Source of the DNA: Stachybotrys elegans
Taxonomy: Eukaryota > Ascomycota > Sordariomycetes > Hypocreales > Stachybotryaceae
Length of the DNA: 64,000 bases
Assembly: GCA_020746835.1 (NCBI GenBank)
Contig: JAGPNK010000005.1
Coordinates: forward strand, 1,736,001-1,800,000
Direction: 5' to 3'
In this document: one piece after another, positions 1-10,035 of the stretch
How positions within the stretch are numbered: the stretch's first letter is position 1
How the letters are laid out: every line of letters begins with the position of its first letter
Position numbers and translations under genes: made by a program
Notes under the pieces: model-generated
What the model saw: only the letters and a program-made list of their open reading frames with translations
What the model was told of the DNA's origin: nothing
Database searches by the model: none

Positions 1-203
1 CCATCGTCTCTCAAATAGAGACGGAATTCATCGTGAGTTCTTTCTTTCTCTTGCCCCCCACCATACTCTGCATCACATCACCCTCGCACCCTTTCGTCTC
101 AAGTCACATCACACCGACCTCTAGAGAGGCATCTTCGAGCTCGTCTAAGATCAGGCCACAGCAACCACTCATTCTAGTACCTTGCGAGAATACATCTGCC
201 AAT

Positions 204-1157
204 ATGTCCAAGGTCGAGCCTATGGACCAGGTCCGATTTCTGGTTTCGTGCATCGGGCACACCTCCAACGGTCGAGTAAGTCGCGCCACCACCACCACCA
301 CCACCACCACCACCACCCACAACATCAGGAGGCTTTGTGCTCACTAGTCAAAGCCTGATTTCGAGGCCGTTGCTCTCGACCTGGGAATTGTGTCCAAGGC
401 CGCTGCGTAAGTCTCAACCTCTCTACCCGTTCTCTCTTAGATCAAGGGCATCGGCTCATTGTCGTCTGCAGCCAAAAGCGATATGAGCGAATGCTCAAGG
501 CCAACAATGTCACCCCCGTTGGCAGGGCCGCCTCCAAGGCTCCCGCCGCTGCCAACGATGATGAAGCAAAGCCTGGCGCTCGCAAGCCCGCGGCCAAGAA
601 AACTGCTGGTGCCAAGAGAACTCCTGTTCCAAGCAACGCACCCGCTCCCAAGGCTGCTGCTGGCTCCAAGCGCAAGCCTTCCGCTCGCCTCGCTGTCCCC
701 AACGGCCGACGTGCTGTCAAGAAGATCAAGTACTCTGACTCTGTGAAGTCTGAGGACGATTCGGATGACAAGCCTGATAGTGCCGAGTCGGATGACGAGA
801 TGTCCGAGGAAGATGCAACCGAGAAGTCCGCGGCACGACTTCCGACCCCCCCTACCCGGGCCAAGGCCACTCGAGCCCCGGCTTCGAAGCGTGGTACTGC
901 CAGGGGCAGCAACCGTGCGGTGAAGAAGGAGGCCGACCAAATCAAGGTCAAGAACGATGAGCCGGAGTCTGATGATGTCCAAGAGGGTGTTGACGAGGCT
1001 GTGTCCAAGAAGGACATTAAGCGCGAGAATGAGAATGACTCTGAGCTTTCTGGTGAGTACTATCACCCTTGGCTCACACGTATGGACCAATCGCTAACAC
1101 ATGAGCTCCTCAGATCCTCCTACTGCCGACGAGGGCCCCGTCAAGGAGGAGCAATGA
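204..1157 (+). CDS. Myb/SANT-like basic nuclear protein, four exons
   Basis: Exons 204-275, 348-406, 472-1052 and 1114-1157 join to 251 codons. Each junction has a GT donor and AG acceptor, and the frame stays open to TGA at 1155. The first ~55 residues (VRFLVSCIGHTSNGR, then KPDFEAVALDLGIVSK, then AAQKRYERMLKANN) resemble the short helical Myb/SANT-like domain found at the N-terminus of many Pezizomycotina proteins. The rest is low complexity: Ala/Lys/Pro-rich basic stretches like histone H1 tails, alternating with acidic patches (KSEDDSDDKPDS, SDDEMSEED). The composition suggests a chromatin or DNA-associated nuclear protein. The role is an inference and no enzyme motif is visible. The first intron carries a CCA repeat. 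It is convergent with the gene ending at 1754. Confidence 0.72.
276..347 (+). repeat. Intron containing a (CCA)n microsatellite
   Basis: This intron of the Myb/SANT-like gene opens with GTAAGT and ends CTCACTAG. An uninterrupted CCA/CAC tract of about 33 bases (near 286-318) fills its middle. If unspliced it would encode a threonine run, so a naive gene call may read through it. Confidence 0.75.
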
Positions 1158-1753
1158 GCTCTCAGCCGTGGACTCTAGTCTCTGGACTCTACTACACGCC
1201 AAACAAGTCGTGTCACGAAGATTTGCTATACGCCCAATGAGATGGGGCTAGGACTGGATTCCTTGAGGGTGCAGGTATTACGGTAAAGAATGCCACGACT
1301 ATGACTGCATAGCCAAACTATCGTAGCATCTACAATCAAGGGGTTATCTGCACAAACAAGTTGCTATAGTTGTGGGATGGACATGGGTAAACAGGTTGCA
1401 ATAGCAAACTTAGTTGACAAATGGAATGGGGTATCGACAAGGTTCCTTTGGCTCAAATCTAAGACAGGCGGTTGTTTACGTGATGAATGATTATAAGGCA
1501 GTGGTTTACAATTGATCTGTGTATTTCTCAGATACAAGCCATTTGCACTTAACATGTACTGAAATACAGTGATCTAAGCTACATTCCCACTTCCTTCGTC
1601 TGATCTGTCAGGATGAAATGGAGCGAAGTGAAATGAAACAACGTCGTTCGACCACGGATCCAGTGACAGGAGCCAGAGCCGCAGAATGTCGATTCAAGAC
1701 TGGCTGTGTCTGTCCTACAGACGGCAGGGGTATCATTAATAGTCGTCACAATC
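1158..1753. other. Convergent 3' intergenic spacer
   Basis: The spacer lies between the stops of two convergent genes and should hold their 3' UTRs and polyadenylation sites. No open frame here resembles a known protein. I see nothing else in it. Confidence 0.6.
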
Positions 1754-2913
1754 CTATCGTGGGCATCGTACCACGGCTGCTCCAGCCGAGTCAAATACAG
1801 TGGCCATCCCCAAAGTGTAGAGGAGACTGTCCACGAGGGGTAGAAACCTGACTTTGTCAACAATGGTCACAACAGTACCGGGAGGATGGGGGCGTACAAG
1901 CAAGTCGTCAAAGAAAATCTGGCTCTCCCCTGGGAGGACAATGTCTGTATTTTGCTTCCCGCAGTTTTCACCTGTTTCGGTTGAAGGAACCGACGACTGG
2001 GACTGGCCATTGGTGGATGGGGGCGGAGTGATGTCCATGGCCGGGAACACATCTGCCTGTCCAGGGGACAAGACGGCCACGGGGAGGTAGCCAAAGATCT
2101 GCGTCTTGTCGAGGGGAGATATGAGAGGAACCATTCCCGTTGTGTACTTCTGTGGCTCGAATTGCTGGGGGTGGTTCGCGATCTGCGGCTGCGGAGTGCC
2201 TGGTTGAGCCTGGCCGAGAGGGGGGAGATCAAGGGCTCCAGGGAAGTCACTAATGAGGCTGTCCAGCATCATGTCTTCGAAGCTCTGGGAATCGTCGTGG
2301 CCCATGTCAAACGAGCTTGGCAGGTTGAAGGCAGCATCATCCCACTCCTCCTCAAAGGTCACGGGACGAGTTGATTCCTTGTCGTCACCATGTAAATCCT
2401 GACGAACATGGCCACGGATTTCCTCAGAGTCAATCGATCCCGCGCGGCCGTGGAGGGAAGGGGGCACGAGATGGCCCTCGGCGATGAGGATCGGCCTCAT
2501 ACGGGTAATGTGCTGCATGATGGCGGTGCCAGAGGAGCCCGGGTGGAATCTGTGGGCGATGGAGTTCCAGGGGAGCTTGATCCCGTGTCGACCGCACTCA
2601 TAGACAATGTGATGGATAAGCTTCTCGGCCATACGGGGTCCTGTGTATCGCTGGTTGGTTTGGTGACGACATAGAGGAGGGGGACTGAAAACTCACGAGT
2701 CCACTGGATCAGATTGCGCCCGACAACGCGGCCGTTGCCCTTGAGCTGTTCTTCGGTCGGCAGCTTGTGGGAGAAGTTCTTGGTGGCCTTGAAGGGCTTG
2801 TTTGGCATCAGGGGCGAATCCTCAAGCTTCAGTGACTTGGAGGGAGATCGTCGAGCATGGGCAGGGGAACGCCCGCTCTTGGAGGGTGACTTATGCGGAG
2901 ATGGAATTCCCAT
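1754..2913 (-). CDS. Conserved fungal protein of unknown function, HTH-like core
   Basis: Exon 1 is 2913-2697 and exon 2 is 2640-1754, giving 367 aa. The 56-nt intron (donor GTGAGT, acceptor CACAG) joins NLIQWT to RPRMAEKLIHHI. The N-terminus is Ser/Pro/Lys-rich with repeated SPSK-type motifs. Residues ~75-135 form a compact helical block (MAEKLIHHIVYECGRHG, then IKLPWNSIAHRFHPGSSG, then ITRMRPILIAEGHLVPP) that I recognise as a recurrent module in Sordariomycete proteins. It looks like a DNA-binding-type helix bundle, but no function is established to my knowledge. The remainder is Pro/Ser/Asp-rich and probably disordered. A further 5' exon is possible: the frame is open for 14 codons upstream of the chosen ATG, back to an AG at about 2955, and a GTAAGT donor lies near 3025. 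Confidence 0.65.
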
Positions 2914-4196
2914 TTCGATTCTCGGCTGCGATGCGATAGCTGAGGTTTGTTGCTGCTATATGGTCAGCAGTCGACCCAAGGGGGGGCTCAGCTTGATCTT
3001 GAGGAGTTCGGCTGCTCACGACTTACCGAAGGAGTCGATTTCAACGTAGGGATGGTTTGGATGTAATGACTTTGTCAGTGATAAAGAATTGGAGGAATAC
3101 GTCGGTGGCCATGGCAGGACATGGTAGCTACGGACGGAAGAAAGACGCCAAGGGGGAGGACGAGTGTTGGCAGCTGGCAGACGGGACCAGAAGAAGATGG
3201 AGCCTTGGGCTCATCGACATGCTGTAGGAAATTTTTCTTCTTCTTCCATCTTTCTTTACTTTCGTTTTTAGGGGAATGTCCAAAGAGACAGGATAAGAGT
3301 TGGGCTGGTGTCAAGCTCATTCGCATTCGACAGCATCACATGGTTGGATCAAGCTCGAGTTCAATTCTTCTGCGGGTTGGCAGCCTAGGCACTGGCGAGA
3401 AGCTTGGGTTTTATTAATTGAGAGGAATGGAACAAAAATAAGCAAGCGGCGATATAGCTAAACTGTAATGCAACGTGAGGGCGTGGATGGTGGATGATGG
3501 ATGATGGAGTGAAAGACCTCGGCTAAAACATCCGATGATGCACATTATGGGTCACTCGCTGAAGATGCCGCTGAAACGTGGGGTTCAACACACGACGCAT
3601 GGGGAATTGGCGTAAATCTCCAGAGAAACCTTAGTGGAAGCGGGCGAGGTCGATTGATTAATTCCTTTATTGATTTGGCAGCCGAGCCGGGTCGTGTCGT
3701 AGTCGGGTCATGCATGGATGGCAGTGGAGGCTGGTGGTGCGCCGAGGTTCAATCCACTGTCAGATAAGTAAGTAGCGTTATCACAAGGAACCGCAACTGC
3801 AGTGCAGCTGGAACCCATGGAACCCACGGAACCCCCAAAAACTGACGACAGGCAACCCTCCCTCATTCACCTCACCTCGCCTTTTTATGTTTAATTCCTT
3901 CCGCTCGCTTCGCCCTGGCCCCTTCTGGCATCATCTGCTCCGCGGTACCCAGCAGTCGAGCACATCATCGACCCCGTGCTCGCCCGAGGTTCATGGAGCT
4001 TATTAGGGCGCGTTAGTTAGTGCCTGCTGGACGTTGCCCGAGGCCCAAAGTCGCGGCTCTAAGGCCTTGGACCAAAACGTCACTGCGTCACGTCCGCCTC
4101 TCCTTCGCCCTGCGCCCGCGTCCCGGTCCGAAGAGAGGAAGAAGAGAACAACAAGAGGACCAAGACCAGTCGCCTGTCACGACGGCCGCCGCACCA
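2914..4196. promoter_or_regulatory. Divergent promoter region
   Basis: This 1.28-kb region separates the leftward unknown gene from the rightward acyl-CoA-binding gene and must hold both promoters. It contains T-rich and GATG-rich patches, including a short run of GGATGATGGATGATGGA near 3490. A possible 5' leader intron for the leftward gene falls at about 2955-3028. No convincing coding exon was found. Confidence 0.5.
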
Positions 4197-5239
4197 ATGG
4201 CCGACTCCGTGGGTTTGTATCCCCCCCCCCCCCCCCAAGCAGCAGCGCATTGATGGCGGCTTTGAACCAATCCGCTGACAATGCCATCCGCTTATCAGAT
4301 CGCGTCTTCGTTCATGCGCTCAACACGGTCAAGAAATTGCCCAAGACGGGCGCCACCCGTCCGCCGCCGTCGGAGCGCCTGCGCCTCTATGGCCTATATA
4401 AACAAGCCATGGAGGGCGACGTCGACGGCGTCATGGAGCGTCCCGTCCCCGGCCCTAGCCTCTCTGGCGACGAACTGCACAAGGAGAGGGACAAATGGGA
4501 TGCCTGGAACTCGCAGAAGGGATTGACACGAACCGAGGCCAAGCGACGCTACGTCGAGGCCCTCATCGAGACCATGCATCGCTATGCCAGCACCCCGTAA
4601 GAGAATACCGCTTCTTCCGTCCCTCCCTCCTCCTCGTCCTCCTCACCAACTAACACATCCCCTTTCCGCAGAGATGGCAAAGAACTCGTCGACGAGCTCG
4701 AATTCGTCTGGGAGCAGATCAAGAACAACTCGCCCAATTCCTCCCAATCACCCCCCAACGCCGCGTCCGAGCCTCCACGCCGATTCCAGGAGCCACGCAA
4801 CGGCAGCGACGGTCCCATGCGGATACTCAGCCCCATGAGCGAGCAGGACGAGGCCGAACTACGGTCCCAGCGCCAGGCCGAGATTGACGACGAGGAAGAC
4901 GACGAGGCACAGGGGTTTGGCTCGAGCGAGCCGCGCGCCGTCACGCGCTGGCAGAACAAGGTCGAGAGGGCCATCACGCAGCTGTCGGCCGAGGTCGCGG
5001 CGCTGCGGGAGCAAATCACCACGGGCCGGGAGTGGAAGTCCAAGAAGGAACGCAGCCCCCGCGCCTGGATGGGCTGGTTGTTCTGGGTCGTCGTCAAGCA
5101 CCTCGCCGTCGACTTTGCCCTGCTGGGCGTGGTGCTGCTGTGGATGCGGCGGCGCAAGGACAGGAGGCTCGAGGACCACGTCAGGGCCGCCCTCGCGATA
5201 TGTAGGGAGTACGCGCGCAAGGTGCTGCCCTCGAGGTGA
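4197..5239 (+). CDS. Tail-anchored acyl-CoA-binding protein (Atg37/ACBD5-like)
   Basis: Exons 4197-4212, 4299-4596 and 4672-5239 give 293 aa. The first exon encodes only MADSV plus one base, and splicing restores the conserved run VDRVFVHALNTVKKLPKTG. Residues ~6-105 are an acyl-CoA-binding domain (RLRLYGLYKQAMEGDVDG, then KWDAWNSQKGLTRTEAKRRY). An acidic linker and a coiled-coil segment (VERAITQLSAEVAALREQI) follow. A single membrane span lies at ~237-263 (WLFWVVVKHLAVDFALLGVV), with a short basic tail of ~30 residues. ACBP at the N-terminus plus a C-terminal anchor is the architecture of yeast-type Atg37 and human ACBD5, which bind acyl-CoA at the peroxisomal membrane and act in pexophagy. 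Peroxisomal location is inferred from that architecture. The C16 tract at 4221-4236 lies inside intron 1. Confidence 0.88.
4221..4236 (+). repeat. C16 homopolymer in intron
   Basis: Sixteen consecutive C residues lie in the first intron (4213-4298) of the acyl-CoA-binding protein gene. Because the tract is intronic, length variation or sequencing error here does not alter the protein. Confidence 0.9.
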
Positions 5240-6067
5240 GGCCGAAGCTGGGCAAGCCTTTAAATGGTTTGCAACGTTACCAGTCAACCCCTTCGGGCAT
5301 GCACAATTGCCCGGTGCTGGCTCCTTGCGAGCCGCACATGATATCACACAACAGGATGGGCATGCATGCACCCTGACCAAGAGAGAGCCTGCGCCGCCAA
5401 CGCTACCAGCGTCTCGGGTGGTCCATGGGCCATTGCGTCTTGAGACGAGATGTCGGGTGCCTAGACTCATCGCCCTCGCCGTCGGAAATACCCAGCAAGC
5501 CGAGTCGAGTCTGGGGAAGGCCTAGGGGGGCAACGGCATGAGGAGCAACGGCGTTTGCAATGAATGGGTTTTACAACACGGTGGAACAGACGGCGAAGTC
5601 GGATAATGGGTTTTTTTTTTACGGAAGCAACTCATGAACCCCAGCGAGTGCAACGTATAGATGTAGTTGCTGCATACGGGCTCATACAAAGTGTAAGCTA
5701 TACATGAGCTTGGTATCTTGGATATCTGCACCAGCATAGGGATGTGACAGCCCCTAAATATTTAAATAGAGGAATAGAAATCTCATCATGGTCATCTTGA
5801 CGCTGCATTGATGCATCCAGCCGCCCCGTGCCTCCCAAGGCACGTGCGATGCATCGACGCTTGGTTTGTGCAGCTCCCTGCTGGTGGTTTGACAACCTTC
5901 ACCCACACAATTCCCACATCAACCTACTTAAGTAGATAGCCATCCATCCGCAACTACCAACACCCAAAACAAATCTCGTCGCCCTACGTCCTACGTCCTA
6001 CGTCTACATACCACTCGCGCGCGGCGGCACGCGCACCCATCAAGCACCCGAAAACACGCCTACCACC
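5240..6067. other. Intergenic region between two rightward genes
   Basis: This holds the 3' UTR of the acyl-CoA-binding gene and the promoter of the orphan gene at 6068. A T10 run lies near 5610-5619 and a TA-rich patch near 5755. A short ACGTCCT/ACGTCTA repeat sits just upstream of the next start, near 5985-6010. No coding exon is supported. Confidence 0.5.
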
Positions 6068-6691
6068 ATGCCCTTCCACCCAGGCGCCGCGGCGGCAAGC
6101 CAGCCTGCTCCCCCCCTCCAGCCCGCCGCCTCTGCCGTGCCGCACGCCAAGGACATAGAGCTCGTCGGGTGCATCTTCGTGCCGGCCGAGATGCTGGACC
6201 TCGACTCGGCCGAGGCGCCGCCCGCGACGCAGCTGGACCGCCTGCGCGCCAAGCTCGCCCACCACAAGGCGTACGCGGAGCAGGTCGGCCGCGCCATCCT
6301 CGCCACGCTCGAGCGCGAGCACCAGCGCGCCCTGCAGGCCGCCCGGCACGACGAGGCCGTCGGCGCAGACTACCGCCGCCTCCCGGTCCGCCTGCCCTCG
6401 ACCCTCGCCCCGGACGAGGACGTCGACCGCATGGTGCGCAACATGCAGGCCGCCCTCACCCCCGGCAGGCCCGCCTCCTCCTACGCCGTCACCGACGCCG
6501 ACATCATGGCCGAGATGGCCTTCCCACCCTTCCCCGTCGGCCAGACGCCCCGCGAGTGGGTGAGCATGCACTGCCTGCAGCTGAGGTACCGCGCCATGGA
6601 GGAGCTCGCCGCCCACGAGGAGCGCGCCGGCAAGGTGACCAAGGAGATTGAGGCAGAGATTCGGAGGGTCATGGACGCGTCGGGCCCATAG
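6068..6691 (+). CDS. Orphan GC-rich single-exon protein
   Basis: An intronless frame of 207 aa begins in a good fungal start context (ACCACCATGCCC). I do not recognise the family. The N-terminus is Ala/Pro-rich. Residues ~25-50 (KDIELVGCIFVPAEMLDLD) and a central helix-rich stretch (LRAKLAHHKAYAEQVGRAIL) suggest a folded, mainly alpha-helical soluble protein. It ends in an amphipathic helix (KVTKEIEAEIRRVM). There is no signal peptide, membrane span or catalytic motif. The third codon positions are strongly GC-rich, so the antisense strand is also open (5984-6790); the start context and the natural-looking composition favour the plus strand. It could be a lineage-specific gene. Confidence 0.55.
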   Translation: MPFHPGAAAASQPAPPLQPAASAVPHAKDIELVGCIFVPAEMLDLDSAEAPPATQLDRLRAKLAHHKAYAEQVGRAILATLEREHQRALQAARHDEAVGADYRRLPVRLPSTLAPDEDVDRMVRNMQAALTPGRPASSYAVTDADIMAEMAFPPFPVGQTPREWVSMHCLQLRYRAMEELAAHEERAGKVTKEIEAEIRRVMDASGP

Positions 6692-6977
6692 GATCGTCCC
6701 AGCGTCGAGAACCCAAAGTCTCACTACGTAAGCCCTTTCATCAAGCCCAAGAGACGTGTCATTTCGGGCAAGCAGCAGCAGCAGCGGCACAGGAAGTAGG
6801 ACACGGCATCACCAGGCCCCATTTTGGTTTAAGAGGGCAAACAGGTATTAGTAGTGCAAGGTAAATTCCCATCTACCTCTCTTTCTTTCTTTCTCTTTCT
6901 TTCTAGCCCGACATCCTATATGTACAAAGCAAAACTAACAGCACAGAGGAAAATTCGGTTCATCTTTACAACGACCA

Positions 6978-9524
6978 CTACGCTCCGTACTCGATCTGGC
7001 CCATGGGCCTATCCTCCTCCATGCCAGGAGCCATGAAGTTTGTCCTGGGGTCTCCGGTAGCCTTGGCCGCCGAGCAGCGAGCCATTGTCGGCGAGCTTGT
7101 GGGAGGGAAATGTCAGCATGTCGTGCGAATCGACTTGGCGGGAGAGGGGGGAGCGGGGGGAGCATCTTGTAGACTAACCTTCTGGAAATAACGTCTGTGA
7201 AGTAAAAGTTCTCAATCACCTTCTTGAGCGGCTCCGTGCTGGCCTTGGCTCCCTTGTTCTGGTCCACCAGCTGCACCTTGCCCAACTGCCTCACCGACAC
7301 GGGCTCCACGACATCGTAAGCGGCCAGGGCAGGGCTGATCTCAACCATGCGGTCCCGCACCGCAGCAACATCGTCGTAAGGCAGAGGAGCGCCCAGGAAC
7401 TCACTGGCGGCGCGCAGGATCTTCCAGTCCGTCCTGGCAGCGCCGGGCAGCGAGGTGGCGGCACGCGTCATCTGGACACGGCCCTCGGTGTTGACGTACG
7501 TGCCAGCCTTCTCGGTGTAGGCGGCACCGGGGAGGACAATGTCGGCAATCTGGGCGCCGCGGTCACCGTGGTGGCCCTGGTAGACGACGAAGGCATCCTT
7601 GGGGATGTCGGCCTCGTTGAACTCGTCAGCGCCCAGGAGCCAGACGAACTTGGGCTTGGTCTCGGCCACAGCGGCAGAGGGGGTGACGAAGCCGACGTCG
7701 AAGGCACCAGCACGGGATGCCTCACGCTGGAGGACGTTGTAGCCGTCCCACTCAGGAGTGACAAAGTTGCCAGCGTTCTTCTCGACAAAGGCGCCGATGG
7801 TCTCGTAGAAGGCCTTGGCGTCAGGGCGGTCGCTGACACCAGAACCAACGATGATCATGGGTCGCTTGGCGGCCGCCAGCTTCTTGCCGAAGGGGCCGGC
7901 AAGGGCCTTCTTCAGGGCAGCGTGGTCGGTGCCGAGGTGCTCAAAGTCAAAGGTAGACTCCCAGCTCTCGCCAACAACGGCAATCTCCAGGTCGGATCGG
8001 AGCCACTGCTTGCGGATACGGGCGTTGAGGACGGCAGCCTCATGTCGAGGGTTGCTTCCGACAATCAGCATGCAGTCAGCCTCCTCGATACCCCAGATCT
8101 TGGAGTTGAAGAGGTAGTTGGATCGAACATCAACACCGTGGGCAAAGGGCTGGCTGCCGTTGGGCGTGTCCAGAGCAAGGTTGTCGGAGCCGAGCTTGTT
8201 AGCCATGTCCTTGGCAACAACCAGAGACTCAACCTCGGTCAGGGCACCAGCAATGACCTTGAACTCATTGCCCTGGGGCTTCTTCTGCTCCCAGGCGCGG
8301 GCAACCTCGGTGAGGGCCTCCTCCCAGTCCGAGGGCTCGAACTTGCCGTCGCGTCGAATCAGGGGAATGGTGAGTCGCTGGGTCTTGAGTCCGTCGCAGG
8401 CGAAACGGGTCTTGTCGTTGATCCACTCCTCGTTGACGTCGTCGTTGAGCCTGGGGACGATTCGCATGACCTCGAGGCCTCGAGAGTCGACACGGATGTT
8501 GGAGCCAAGACCGTCGAGAACGTCAATGGACTCGGAGTGCTTCAGCTCCCAGGGACGAGCTCGGAAGGCATAAGGCTTCGAGGTCAGAGCTCCGACGGGG
8601 CAGAGGTCAATAACGTTTCCGGACAGCTCGGTATCCAGGTTCTTCTCCAGGTAGGTGCCAATCTGAATGTCGTTTCCACGGCCAGTCGAGCCGAGCTCAG
8701 GAGCTCCGGCGATATCGTTGGCAAAACGGATGCATCGCGTGCAGTGAATGCATCGGTTCATCGACGTCTTGATGAGAGGGCCAATGTTCTTGTCCTCGAC
8801 GGCACGCTTGCCGCCAATCTCGTGGAATCGGCCGCGGTCGGCACCATATCGCATGGACTGGTCCTGGAGATCACACTCTCCACCCTGGTCGCAGATGGGG
8901 CAGTCGAGGGGATGGTTTGCCAGCAAGAATTCCATCACACCCTCGCGGGCCTTGTGGGTGAGCGGCGAGTTCGTCTTCACCACCATGCCGGGCTGCACAG
9001 GCCAGGCGCACGAGGCAACGGGCTTTGGTGCCTTCTCGACCTCGACCAGGCACATTCGGCAGTTTCCGGCAATCATGAGTTTTCTATATTGTGGTCAGCT
9101 TCGAGGGCGACAAAGAAATTCGATCGAGGGGTTGATTCAGTGGCGGCGTACTCATGGTAGCAGTATCTGGAAGTTGTCAGCCGCTGCAATTGTTGGCCAG
9201 AAGGCTTCGACATACCTTGGCACGGTAACACCGGCCTTCTCGCAAGCTTGAATCAGCGCAGATCCAGCTGCACCCGAGGTCAGCAACAAGGCTCCGCGGA
9301 CGCCCACGCTTCACTACATACCCTCAATCGAGACCTTCTTTCCATCTGCGGCCGTGTTAGCTCGTGTCCGAGGTTCAATGGCTCGGCAGCCGGGCCAGAG
9401 GATGCTCACCAATCGTCAGCTCGACCTCGGCAGGGCGCTGCGAGGTCGTCGCGAAGGTCCGCGTGGCGGTGGCAGCTCGCCTGCCAGTCCGCCAAGCCGA
9501 ACGAGCCAGAGACTGTCGAAGCAT
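6978..9524 (-). CDS. nuo78: NADH:ubiquinone oxidoreductase 78 kDa subunit (complex I, NDUFS1/NuoG)
   Basis: Six exons (9524-9410, 9345-9322, 9267-9216, 9166-9152, 9083-7179, 7095-6978) give 742 aa, the usual fungal length. The N-terminus (LRQSLARSAWRTGRRA, then TRTFATTSQRPAEVELTI) is a mitochondrial presequence. It is followed by the [2Fe-2S] ferredoxin-like domain (ACEKAGVTVPRYCYHEK, then GNCRMCLVEVE), the His/Cys 4Fe-4S region (NHPLDCPICDQGGECDLQDQ) and the Cys4 motif (NRCIHCTRCIRFANDIAG). The molybdopterin-oxidoreductase-like domain (residues ~290-690) completes the protein. It is the electron-input subunit of the complex I matrix arm. The 24- and 15-nt exons 2 and 4 carry conserved residues. 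The last exon supplies the conserved tail (ATGDPRTNFMAPGMEEDRPM), so reading through the last intron gives a wrong C-terminus. Confidence 0.97.
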
Positions 9525-10035
9525 CGTGTCGCCTTGACGGGGAGAAGCTGGTGCACGTTGCTGGGGCTCTGCGGCGGGTTTAAAGACTCAGTCGTTGACG
9601 TCCAAAGAGGCAACTTGCTGGTTGGACGATTGGGATTTGGTGGCGCTAGTGCACTGGGACAACGATTAATTTACGTGGGCGTTGATTGGTCGAAGCTGCT
9701 CCCTCTACGGCCTGAGGCATCCACGCGCAATATCACTACATCGCCATTTCCGGCCCCAACTTTTTTTTCTCTTTTTTCTCTTCACCAACTAATTGTACAC
9801 GGGCACACTTTATTGTAGGTGAGCTTGAGTAGCATTGCGCTACTTCAGTCGAGTCTTCCTCTATCTTGTGCCCAAGAGGGATTTTACACCGATTATGGAA
9901 GCATGGGAGAGTCACACTCGATGACCGCTGCCTCTTACCGCCGGTTGTTACATTTTTTTTTACTACATGAGATGTGCTTGTGTGGAGGGCCAACCTGGCA
10001 TTGGATATCGTAGATTGCTTCTGAAGCCGTCGTGC
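9525..10035. promoter_or_regulatory. Promoter region of the complex I subunit gene
   Basis: About 510 bases separate the nuo78 start from the SelO stop, both leftward. The region should hold the nuo78 promoter and the SelO 3' UTR. T-rich runs occur near 9760-9780 and 9952-9961. No coding exon was seen. Confidence 0.5.

Noticed and set aside
4221..4236. Apparent frameshift or sequencing error in the acyl-CoA-binding gene at the C16 tract
   Set aside because: The tract lies inside an intron with usable donor, branch and acceptor, and splicing restores the conserved N-terminus.
5984..6790. 268-codon minus-strand frame over the orphan gene
   Set aside because: Arg/Gly/Val-rich composition typical of a reverse shadow of GC-rich coding DNA. 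The plus strand has the better start context.
7568..9160. 530-codon plus-strand frame opposite the complex I subunit
   Set aside because: It is an antisense shadow: GC-rich third codon positions of the real gene keep the opposite strand open. The translated sequence is Leu/Val/Gly/Asp-biased with no domain, while the minus strand has a full, spliced complex I protein.
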